Shown here: piece by piece, positions 1 to 5,317 of the stretch
How the letters are laid out: every line of letters begins with the position of its first letter
How positions within the stretch are numbered: position 1 is the stretch's first letter
NCBI GenBank assembly: GCA_018830765.1
Contig: JAHJRJ010000168.1
Location: 1-5,784 of the forward strand
Direction: 5' to 3'
DNA length: 5,784 nucleotides
DNA from: Bacteroidota bacterium
Lineage (GTDB): Bacteria; Bacteroidota; Ignavibacteria; UBA10030; BY39
The notes under the pieces: generated by a model
What the model saw: the letters and a program-made list of their open reading frames with translations, nothing else
The model's database searches: none
What the model was told of the DNA's origin: nothing
Program-made: the position numbers and the translations under genes

Positions 1-336
1 GGAATTTTATTAGATATGATCGGAGATGCTGAACTTGAAATTCCGAAAGAAGGATTTTCGGTCAGATACGCTCCAGATATCGTACAGTTGGTTTGGGAAA
101 CAGCCCGCAACTTAAACATCACTCAATTTAAAAATGAAATAGGTCCAGAAGTCATCGACGACCACCTCCCCTTAAATGAAGTCGGGATTAAAACTATTAA
201 CTTGATTGACTTTAATTATCCCGACGCCACTCATCGTTATTGGCACACGCTAGACGATACACCGGACAAATGTTCTCCCGAGAGCCTCGAGGCAGTAGGA
301 GTATTGTTGTTAAACTTAATTTACCGGCAATACTAA
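1..336 (+). CDS. M28-family metalloenzyme, glutaminyl-peptide cyclotransferase-like (3' end only)
   Basis: This is the C-terminal 111 residues of a larger protein; the frame is open to the left edge, so the Met at base 16 is internal. The fragment begins GILLDMIGD, matching the conserved LLD-(M/L)-IG strand of M28/glutaminyl cyclase proteins, with Asp5 as the conserved acidic residue. A DDH motif (residues 53-55) and a YWHTLDD motif (80-86) follow; His82 fits the last zinc ligand of the family. Trp directly before that His is typical of type II glutaminyl cyclases, which turn N-terminal Gln into pyroglutamate on exported proteins, whereas many aminopeptidases lack it. The first two zinc ligands and any signal peptide lie outside the window, so cyclase and aminopeptidase activity cannot be separated. 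It ends 24 bp before prmA and may share its transcript. Confidence 0.82.
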   Translation, partial: GILLDMIGDAELEIPKEGFSVRYAPDIVQLVWETARNLNITQFKNEIGPEVIDDHLPLNEVGIKTINLIDFNYPDATHRYWHTLDDTPDKCSPESLEAVGVLLLNLIYRQY

Positions 337-355
337 AATCCAAATAAAATATTAC

Positions 356-359
356 GAGG
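356..359 (+). promoter_or_regulatory. Closely spaced Shine-Dalgarno-like GAGG before prmA
   Basis: GAGG lies only one base before the prmA ATG, closer than the usual 5-9 bases. No better purine tract is present in the 24-base gap. The ATG is kept because the residues after it match the PrmA N-terminus and the next in-frame Met is 22 codons further on. The motif may be non-functional, which would fit a lineage that relies little on Shine-Dalgarno pairing. Confidence 0.3.
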
Positions 360-360
360 C

Positions 361-1212
361 ATGAAAACTTATCTTGAAATATCAATAAGTGCGAATAAAA
401 ACCAGCAAGAATTACTCATCCCGACTATGGTTGAATTAGGATGCCACGGTTTTGCAGATACCGATACCGAGCTCTTATGTTATATAGATAAATCACTCTG
501 GACGGATGAAAAATTCGAGCAACTTAAATCAGATTTGAATTCACTCTTGCGTGTTATCTTATCAAACTCTGTAATCAAGTTTAAAGAAATAGAAGAAGAA
601 AACTGGAATGAACAGTGGGAAAAATCTATCGATAAACTCGAAATCGGAAATCGAATCACTATAAAACCATCGTGGGTAAATTACGGCAATACCGACAATA
701 GAATAGTTATTCAGATAGACCCGAAAATGTCTTTCGGCACGGGGCACCATGAGACGACAAAGTTAACTCTTCAGCTTTTGGAAAAATACATTTTCGAGGG
801 AGCGACTGTTTTAGACGTCGGAACCGGTACAGGAATACTCGCAATCGCGGCTCTAAAGTTAGGTGCGAAAGAAGCATTAGCAATCGATAACGACGAGTGG
901 TCGATCCTCAACGCAAAAGAAAATGTAAATGCGAATGATTTAGAAGACAGAATTGTTGTTACCGATACACCATTAAATTTACTTAACGAAACTGAGTACG
1001 ACATAATAACCGCCAACATAATGTTAACGACTATAATTGAGTTGCTCCCCGAAACGGTAAAGAGACTGAAAGAAAGCGGAAAGATTCTTTTTTCCGGTTT
1101 GCTCCTTCAGGATGAGGAAGCTTTCCGTGAAGCAATAGAAAAATATCAATTAAGAATTCTTGAAATAATTTACGAAGGAGAATGGATCGCAGCAGCTGCA
1201 TCGCGTGTATAA
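361..1212 (+). CDS. prmA: Ribosomal protein L11 methyltransferase PrmA
   Basis: This is a cytoplasmic SAM-dependent enzyme that methylates amino groups of ribosomal protein L11. At 283 aa it is near full family length (about 290). Residues 1 to about 90 form the substrate-recognition domain, including the family-typical E-x-N-W-N-x-Q-W stretch (residues 79-86). The catalytic domain carries the PrmA signature PKMSFGTGHHET (121-132), the SAM-binding glycine loop VLDVGTGTGIL (150-160), an acidic residue after the second strand (IDND, 175-178), the ANI motif (218-220) where N6/Gln methyltransferases have NPPY, and FSGLL (244-248). No key residue is missing. The start is set by homology. It lies 24 bp after the M28 gene and 51 bp before ppx, all in the same direction, so a shared transcript is likely but not proven. 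The gene is a core housekeeping gene and its base use matches its neighbours. Confidence 0.96.
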   Translation: MKTYLEISISANKNQQELLIPTMVELGCHGFADTDTELLCYIDKSLWTDEKFEQLKSDLNSLLRVILSNSVIKFKEIEEENWNEQWEKSIDKLEIGNRITIKPSWVNYGNTDNRIVIQIDPKMSFGTGHHETTKLTLQLLEKYIFEGATVLDVGTGTGILAIAALKLGAKEALAIDNDEWSILNAKENVNANDLEDRIVVTDTPLNLLNETEYDIITANIMLTTIIELLPETVKRLKESGKILFSGLLLQDEEAFREAIEKYQLRILEIIYEGEWIAAAASRV

Positions 1213-1263
1213 CCTTCTCGTGTTGATAAATCTATAAATTAAATAATCAGACCAGAGGAAAAT

Positions 1264-2181
1264 ATGAGAATAGCAACAATCGATATCGGCACCAATACGG
1301 TGCTTTTACTGATAGCGGATATTGATAATAACGGGATCAAGACACTCGCATACGAACAACGCACTCCTCGCATTGGAAAAAATATCGACGCAGACGCAGT
1401 AATCGGTAAACCTGCATTCACACGTGTTATCGATGTATTCATTGAATACAAGAAAATAATAAACAGCTATAAACCTGAAAAAGTTGTTGCATTCGGCACG
1501 AGTGTTCTTCGAGAAGCAGCAAACAAAGATGAGTTCGTGGAGTTCATTAAAAAAGAAACGGGTATCGATGTCGAAATATTAGACGGAAAAGAAGAAGCAC
1601 ATTGGAGCTACAGGGGAGCTATCAGCGGACTATTAGGCGACGGGAAAATCGTTGTCATCGACATCGGCGGAGGCAGCACGGAAGTATCTGAAGGAAATTT
1701 GAAAGATGTCCACTCAGTAGATTCCGTTAACGTCGGAGCTGTGAGGATTTCAGAACGATTTTTCTGGAATAACCCACCGACACAAGCCGAATTTCAATTA
1801 GCTGCGGAGTTCATTAACAGCGCATTCTCAAAATTAGCAACAGGCGATTTTTCCAGCGCTCGGTTAATCGGTGTCGCCGGCACCCCAACAACTTTAGCAT
1901 CAATCGACCAAGGATTGAAAGACTTTGACGTTAATAAAATAAGCGGATACGCATTATCTTTTGAAAAGATTAATAATATATTTCAGAAATTGAGCAAGAT
2001 GCGGAGTGAAGATATTAGAACCCTCTCAAACGCAACAGAAGGACGCGCCGATATTATTACAGCCGGCACTCTGATTTTACTTGAATTCATGAAATTTAGA
2101 AAATTCGATGAATTGATTGTAAGTGAAAGAGGCGTTAGATATGGAATAGCAATTCGTGAGTGGGAGAAGTTAAGTAGGTAA
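1264..2181 (+). CDS. ppx: Exopolyphosphatase / pppGpp phosphohydrolase, short Ppx/GppA form
   Basis: The 305-aa protein has the ASKHA fold of the Ppx/GppA family, which removes terminal phosphate from polyphosphate or converts pppGpp to ppGpp in the cytoplasm. Nucleotide/phosphate loops are visible: DIGTNT (7-12), DIGGGST (133-139) and GVAGTPTTLAS (203-213). By alignment to E. coli PPX, the catalytic Glu121 corresponds to Glu111 in GKEEA and Glu150 to Glu140 at the end of GGGSTE; both are kept. The late RADII and VSERGVRYG motifs are also typical. It consists of the two core domains only and lacks the C-terminal HD-like domains of the roughly 500-aa E. coli enzymes, like the short form in Aquifex. 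Sequence alone does not separate polyphosphatase from GppA activity. AGAGGA at 1254-1259, four bases before the ATG, is a usable Shine-Dalgarno. The stop codon lies inside a short tandem repeat. Confidence 0.93.
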   Translation: MRIATIDIGTNTVLLLIADIDNNGIKTLAYEQRTPRIGKNIDADAVIGKPAFTRVIDVFIEYKKIINSYKPEKVVAFGTSVLREAANKDEFVEFIKKETGIDVEILDGKEEAHWSYRGAISGLLGDGKIVVIDIGGGSTEVSEGNLKDVHSVDSVNVGAVRISERFFWNNPPTQAEFQLAAEFINSAFSKLATGDFSSARLIGVAGTPTTLASIDQGLKDFDVNKISGYALSFEKINNIFQKLSKMRSEDIRTLSNATEGRADIITAGTLILLEFMKFRKFDELIVSERGVRYGIAIREWEKLSR

Positions 2182-2199
2182 GTAGATGGGTAGATAAGG
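2172..2199 (+). repeat. 8-bp tandem repeat over the ppx stop codon
   Basis: Three octamers follow each other, AAGTAGGT, AAGTAGAT and GGGTAGAT, then a partial AAGG; the consensus is RRGTAGRT. The first copy encodes the last ppx codons and the TAA stop straddles copies one and two. The repeat is short and imperfect, and its function is unknown. Because 8 is not a multiple of 3, copy-number change could alter the extreme C-terminus of ppx. Confidence 0.5.
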
Positions 2200-2211
2200 A
2201 TTTTAGATTTT

Positions 2212-2293
2212 TGCGCCAAAGGTGCATCCGCTCTACAAGTCGTCTACGACCCTTCGGGTCGATAGACCCGTAGGGAGTCGTCGACCTTCGGCG
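2212..2293. repeat. GC-rich hairpin cluster / palindromic element in the convergent gap
   Basis: This tract is markedly more GC-rich than its surroundings. An outer inverted repeat pairs CGCCAAAGGT (2214-2223) with ACCTTCGGCG (2284-2293), 9 of 10 matching. Inside are hairpins TGCGCC-AAA-GGTGCA (2212-2226, one G-T pair), CGACCC-TTC-GGGTCG (2247-2261) and GGGTC-GATA-GACCC (2256-2269); the last two share bases and exclude each other. A 5-bp stem CTACG/CGTAG (2244-2248, 2269-2273) and an imperfect direct repeat beginning AGTCGTC (2238 and 2276) are also present. No open frame of note crosses it. The design resembles a REP-type or miniature mobile palindrome, and it could also serve as a two-way transcription barrier, although no stem ends in a clear T-run. 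The identity is inference. Confidence 0.55.
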
Positions 2294-2310
2294 GAAGATT
2301 TTGGAATTTA

Positions 2311-2338
2311 TTTGTCATTTGTCATTTGTTATTTATTT
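2311..2338. repeat. 7-bp tandem repeat over the cysteine desulfurase stop codon
   Basis: The top strand reads TTTGTCA, TTTGTCA, TTTGTTA, then a decayed TTTATTT. The leftward desulfurase stop (TAA, bases 2331-2329) lies in the third unit. It mirrors the unrelated octamer repeat at the ppx end, so the GC-rich element between them is flanked by short tandem repeats on both sides. The function is unknown; replication slippage could explain its origin. Confidence 0.5.
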
Positions 2339-3492
2339 CTCTTCCCTATCCTTGCAATAACTTTTTCTAAAATATTCAACGCGTAGTCAAGATCTTCTAT
2401 AGTAGTACTTCTGCCCATCGAAAAACGTATTGAAGCTTTGGCAGTTTCAACATCTCTTCCCATTGCTAACAGGACATGTGAAGGTTTGACGCTTCCCGAA
2501 GTGCAAGCTGAACCGCTTGTTATGGCTACTCCCTCAAGGTCCATACTTAATATCAAAGCTTCACCGTCAATGTTAATTCTGGAACTGTCGAAAGATACGT
2601 TCAGTATATTCGACAAAGATTGTTTGGGATGACCGTTAAAGATAACAAAAGGATATTTGTTTTCGATTTTTGATTTGAGATATAATTTCAGATCAGCCAA
2701 CCGCACCCATTCTTGTTCCATAATATTACTCGCAATTTCTGTAGCTTTTGCAAAGCCAACTATTAGCGGCGTGCTCTCTGTGCTTGCTCGCTTGCCTCTC
2801 TCCTGTCCGCCGCCGTGTAATAATTTTTCTAACTCAACACCCTTGCGAACATATATAGCTCCAATTCCTTTAGGTCCGTAAAGTTTATGCGCGGTTACCG
2901 ATAGTAAATCTATGTTTAGTTCATTCACATCAATTTTAATTTTACCGAGTGCTTGAACGGCATCTGTGTGAAATAGTATTTTGTTTTCTTTTGCGATCGC
3001 ACCAATTTCAGAAATTGGATTAATCGAGCCAACCTCGTTATTAGCGAACATAACAGAAATCAACCCTGTTTTTGGAGTAATGGCTTGCCTCACATTTTCC
3101 GGGTCGACGATTCCGTCTTTATCAACGTTTAAAAAGGTAATTGTAACTCCGTGTTCAGCTAAATTATCGCACGTCTCTAAAACAGCTTGGTGTTCAATCT
3201 TAGTAGTTATGATGTGGGTTTTTCCTGCCTCGCGCATTTTTAATGCTGCACCTTTTATTGCATAATTATCCGACTCCGTTCCGCTGCTAACAAAAACAAC
3301 TTCGGCTGGTTGTGCTCCAATATGTTTTGCTATTATCGTACGACTCTCCTCAATTGCAGCTTTTGCCTCCTGCCCAAACTTATGAATTGATGACGGATTT
3401 CCGAACTTTTCGAGAAAGTAGGGTTTCATCGCTTCAAAAACTTGTGGGTCAAGCGGAGTTGTAGCTGTGTAGTCGAGATATATTCGTCTCAT
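2329..3492 (-). CDS. nifS: Class I cysteine desulfurase (NifS/IscS-like)
   Basis: This cytoplasmic PLP enzyme takes sulfur from cysteine, releasing alanine, and passes the persulfide to Fe-S assembly or thiolation. The 387-aa length is normal. Visible elements are LDYTATTP (6-13), SSGTESDN (69-76), His101 over the PLP ring, Asn151, Asp177 and Gln180 contacting PLP, and the PLP lysine Lys203 in TAHKLYGPKG. Cys330, the persulfide carrier, lies in SGSACTSGS, a long mobile loop typical of class I rather than SufS-type enzymes; Arg356 is the substrate arginine. In HGGGQERGKRASTES the usual GT before the turn is ST, but Thr238 (IscS Thr243) is kept. It follows the secreted-protein gene by 26 bp, so it probably ends the sigma-factor operon. 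No scaffold gene such as iscU lies nearby. No good Shine-Dalgarno is seen; the start rests on homology. Confidence 0.95.
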   Translation of the reverse strand: MRRIYLDYTATTPLDPQVFEAMKPYFLEKFGNPSSIHKFGQEAKAAIEESRTIIAKHIGAQPAEVVFVSSGTESDNYAIKGAALKMREAGKTHIITTKIEHQAVLETCDNLAEHGVTITFLNVDKDGIVDPENVRQAITPKTGLISVMFANNEVGSINPISEIGAIAKENKILFHTDAVQALGKIKIDVNELNIDLLSVTAHKLYGPKGIGAIYVRKGVELEKLLHGGGQERGKRASTESTPLIVGFAKATEIASNIMEQEWVRLADLKLYLKSKIENKYPFVIFNGHPKQSLSNILNVSFDSSRINIDGEALILSMDLEGVAITSGSACTSGSVKPSHVLLAMGRDVETAKASIRFSMGRSTTIEDLDYALNILEKVIARIGKRNK

Positions 3493-3518
3493 AGAAATTG
3501 CGTTCTTTATATGATGTC

Positions 3519-4055
3519 TTACTCCTTTTCTCTCATCCTATACCGCGGCATATCCTTTCTTAAATGTTTCATCGCTTTGCGCAATTCTTTCTCAAAATCT
3601 CTTTGAAAAAGATAATACTTTGCCATTTGCTCTGAGTTTAGCAGTTCTCTTAATTCTTTTAAGAATCTATTTTCTTCATCTATTACCTTACCGCGATTTT
3701 CTTCAAATCGTTCGAGCTGTTTTTGAAGTTCTTTCAACTGCTTCTCATATGTAATTTTATTTTTCGTGGTTTCTTCAGTTTTTTTGAGATATTCATCTAA
3801 TTTATCTTGCAATTCAGCTTGCAGCTTCCTAAGTTCGCGGAGTCGTTTTTCATGCTCGTTGGCTTTCGCGGTAAACCTGACTGCCAACTCTTCCGGTAAA
3901 TTCAGAATCTCAATCAAACGCATCATCTTAAATTTTTCTATCCGTTCAGGGCCTATCCTTTTCTGAACCATTTCCCCAGGCGGTTGTGCAAAAAGCGTAT
4001 CGCTTGATAAGATAATAGAAATCATGATTACAAATAGAAGAATATTATTTTTCAT
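3519..4055 (-). CDS. Secreted Spy/CpxP-like coiled-coil protein
   Basis: The 178-aa protein starts with a clear Sec signal peptide: MKNN, a hydrophobic core to about residue 19, then DTLFA-QPP with likely cleavage after Ala23, leaving Gln at the new N-terminus. The mature part is almost wholly helical and rich in Lys, Glu, Arg and Leu, with a long coiled coil at about 63-135. Two short segments, LNLPEEL (51-57) and LLNSEQ (138-143), sit where Spy/CpxP/ZraP proteins carry LTxxQ-type motifs. This family acts in the periplasm as an ATP-free chaperone or as a stress or metal sensor. There is no Cys and only two His (68, 164), so a defined metal site is not apparent. Placement 8 bp after an anti-sigma gene suggests it either modulates that signal or is a target of it. 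Family assignment is moderate; it could be a generic periplasmic helical protein. Confidence 0.72.
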   Translation of the reverse strand: MKNNILLFVIMISIILSSDTLFAQPPGEMVQKRIGPERIEKFKMMRLIEILNLPEELAVRFTAKANEHEKRLRELRKLQAELQDKLDEYLKKTEETTKNKITYEKQLKELQKQLERFEENRGKVIDEENRFLKELRELLNSEQMAKYYLFQRDFEKELRKAMKHLRKDMPRYRMREKE

Positions 4056-4058
4056 CTT

Positions 4059-4065
4059 TCACCTC
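4059..4065 (-). promoter_or_regulatory. Shine-Dalgarno GAGGTGA for the Spy-like gene
   Basis: On the bottom strand GAGGTGA lies three bases before the ATG at 4055, with its GAGG core six bases from the start. It overlaps the TGA stop of the anti-sigma gene by two bases. It is the strongest ribosome site in the leftward operon, which may allow the secreted protein to be made in excess of the regulators. Confidence 0.7.
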
Positions 4066-4678
4066 AATTTATTTGATCTTTTTCTAAGATAGCAAGTAGA
4101 TTGTTTACTTCATCATCGCTTAAAGTATGTATTGTGGTTTCAATATTTATACGATCGCTTTCGAAAATATTATTTTCCTCTGACATTATTTTTCGCAGCA
4201 CGTCACTACTCGAACTTTTATTCTCTACCATCTCCAAGTAGTCGACTAAAAATAATCCTTCTCTACCTAATGAATCAGCGTCGTCAGAAGATAATTCTTT
4301 TTGATCATCAGTAACAGCCGTAGTAATAGTCTGTTCAACTTTTGAATAATCGAATGTAAAAACTCGTATTAAAATAAATGTCGCGACAATAGCCGTAACC
4401 GCAGGTATGAAAGCTCTGGATGCTATTTCCCATAACGCACTCTTCTTCTTTCCGGAAATCCTCTCGTGAATCCGGGGGAGTAAATTAGTCCAATAAATCT
4501 CCGACGGTTGTGCAACCTTCTCAATCTCGATTTGTCGAAAAATTGTTTGAATTGCAGTTTTTTCTTCAGCACACTTTCTGCATTTCTCGAGATGTCCCAA
4601 TAACTCAAGTTGCTCGTTCTCTCCCAATTTATTTTTCGCGTAATCGGGGAGTAAATATTTAACTTCCTTGCATTTCAT
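4064..4678 (-). CDS. Membrane anti-sigma factor with N-terminal zinc finger (ZAS/zf-HC2 type)
   Basis: The protein (204 aa) binds and holds its partner ECF sigma factor at the inner membrane. The N-terminal cytoplasmic domain has the anti-sigma zinc signature: Cys3, His29, Cys33 and Cys36 in HLEKCRKC (H-x3-C-x2-C), all four ligands present. A single hydrophobic segment at about 88-107 (AFIPAVTAIVATFILIRVF) gives an N-in topology, leaving about 97 residues outside. That periplasmic tail is acidic and Ser-rich, with no domain I recognise, and ends in TLSDDEVNNLL (185-195), a helix start resembling the LTxxQ/E style. Its start codon overlaps the sigma stop as ATGA, implying coupled translation and a balanced ratio. 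Release probably occurs through membrane proteolysis or a redox change at the zinc site; which one cannot be told from the sequence. Confidence 0.9.
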   Translation of the reverse strand: MKCKEVKYLLPDYAKNKLGENEQLELLGHLEKCRKCAEEKTAIQTIFRQIEIEKVAQPSEIYWTNLLPRIHERISGKKKSALWEIASRAFIPAVTAIVATFILIRVFTFDYSKVEQTITTAVTDDQKELSSDDADSLGREGLFLVDYLEMVENKSSSSDVLRKIMSEENNIFESDRINIETTIHTLSDDEVNNLLAILEKDQIN

Positions 4679-5238
4679 ATCTGAGATTTCTTTCGCACAA
4701 AATTTTGAATATTTTTAAACGCATGAAAATAGTTAGCTTTCAGTCCGCTGACCTGTTTATTTAAAATCTTTGATATTTCTTCATACGGCAACTCATCGTA
4801 ATACCGCATAATAAAAACCTTTTTCTGTTTCGGTGGAAGCTGTGAAATTGCTTCTTCAATCAGTATGCGGTTCTCTTTTAACTCCATATTATCTGCCGGG
4901 CTGATATTTTCGTCGGCAATAGAACTTAATATTGGAAAGGCATCGTCGAACTTAACAAAATCAATTATCTTCTTTCTTCTAATCGAACTTATCGCCATAT
5001 TAGCCGTGATACGATATATCCAAGTGTAAAAAGAAGATTCACTTCGAAAGTTTGCTAAACTGTTATACACTTTTACAAAAACATCTTGAACAATATCGTT
5101 GGCATCATCGTGACCGCCGACCATCCGGCGCGCAATCCAATAGACCTTTTTCTGATATCGCCGGACAAGCTCATTAAAAGCTTCGACTTTACCTGCCTGA
5201 AATTCTTTAACAAGTTCTAAATCCGACTTCAATGACAT
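4675..5238 (-). CDS. ECF-family RNA polymerase sigma factor (RpoE-like)
   Basis: The 187-aa length and two-domain layout are those of ECF (group 4) sigma factors, which direct RNA polymerase to stress promoters. Region 2 spans about 20-90: FNELVRRYQKKVYWIARRM, then DANDIVQDVFVKVY (45-58) and the -10 recognition helix TWIYRITANMAISSIRRKK (72-90). A variable linker follows (about 91-122), then region 4 (about 126-180) with ISQLPPKQKKVFIMRYYDEL and the helix-turn-helix YEEISKILNKQVSGLKANY (152-170) that reads the -35 box. Region 3 is absent, as expected. The gene overlaps the anti-sigma gene by 4 bp and heads the likely sigma/anti-sigma/Spy-like/desulfurase operon. The leader has no clear Shine-Dalgarno, only an A-rich tract. 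A candidate ECF promoter at 5262-5288 suggests autoregulation. The regulon is unknown. Confidence 0.95.
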   Translation of the reverse strand: MSLKSDLELVKEFQAGKVEAFNELVRRYQKKVYWIARRMVGGHDDANDIVQDVFVKVYNSLANFRSESSFYTWIYRITANMAISSIRRKKIIDFVKFDDAFPILSSIADENISPADNMELKENRILIEEAISQLPPKQKKVFIMRYYDELPYEEISKILNKQVSGLKANYFHAFKNIQNFVRKKSQI

Positions 5239-5253
5239 TATTTTTATCTATTA

Positions 5254-5266
5254 TCTAAATATTAGA
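5254..5266. repeat. Perfect inverted repeat TCTAA-ATA-TTAGA before the sigma gene
   Basis: Two 5-bp arms around ATA form a perfect dyad 16 bases before the sigma start. The right arm coincides with the proposed -10 box, so it could be a regulator site or chance in AT-rich DNA. The arms are short and support is limited. Confidence 0.3.
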
Positions 5267-5288
5267 CATCTGCTGTTCATAAAAGTTT
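5262..5288 (-). promoter_or_regulatory. Candidate ECF-type promoter of the sigma operon
   Basis: On the bottom strand AAACTT (5288-5283), a 16-base spacer and TCTAA (5266-5262) match the RpoE-type consensus GAACTT-N16-TCTGA at 5 of 6 and 4 of 5 bases with identical spacing. Transcription would start near 5256, giving a leader of roughly 18 bases. Autoregulation is common for ECF operons. This is inference from pattern only, since AT-rich DNA yields chance matches. Confidence 0.4.
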
Positions 5289-5312
5289 AAAGAATACTCT
5301 GGAAATAATCAA
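5284..5312 (-). promoter_or_regulatory. Possible housekeeping-type promoter overlapping the ECF site
   Basis: On the bottom strand TTGATT (5312-5307), 17 bases, then TAAACT (5289-5284) match 4 of 6 at each sigma-70 box. The -10 overlaps the -35 of the proposed ECF promoter, so the two would compete. It starts just after the amidase stop. If the organism has a Bacteroidetes-type housekeeping sigma factor, the E. coli consensus may not apply. Confidence 0.22.
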
Positions 5313-5317
5313 GAATA

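Noticed and set aside
562..1019. Bottom-strand open frames of 62 and 82 codons inside prmA
   Set aside because: They are opposite-strand shadows of a well-conserved gene, with no family resemblance and no ribosome site.
1223..1249. Sigma-70 promoter before ppx (TTGATA at 1223-1228)
   Set aside because: No acceptable -10 box lies 16-18 bases downstream; AT-rich chance match.
1239..1451. Bottom-strand 70-codon open frame over the ppx start
   Set aside because: It is antisense to the conserved ppx N-terminus, hydrophobic only because it is the complement of that region, and shows no supporting signal.
2247..2269. Rho-independent terminator for ppx or the desulfurase
   Set aside because: The stems are strong enough, but no T-run follows any of them on either strand; it is kept as a palindromic element with a possible termination role only.
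2438..3265. Top-strand open frames of 64, 74 and 94 codons inside the cysteine desulfurase
   Set aside because: They are antisense to a clear PLP enzyme and have the Ser/Pro-rich, low-information composition of shadow frames.
3522..3526. AGGAG on the bottom strand as the ribosome site of the desulfurase
   Set aside because: It lies about 29 bases before the ATG, too far to act, and encodes the last codons of the upstream gene.
4132..4608. Open frames of 60-61 codons overlapping the anti-sigma gene on both strands
   Set aside because: They overlap the zinc-finger and tail codons of a supported gene and show no recognisable domain or start signal.
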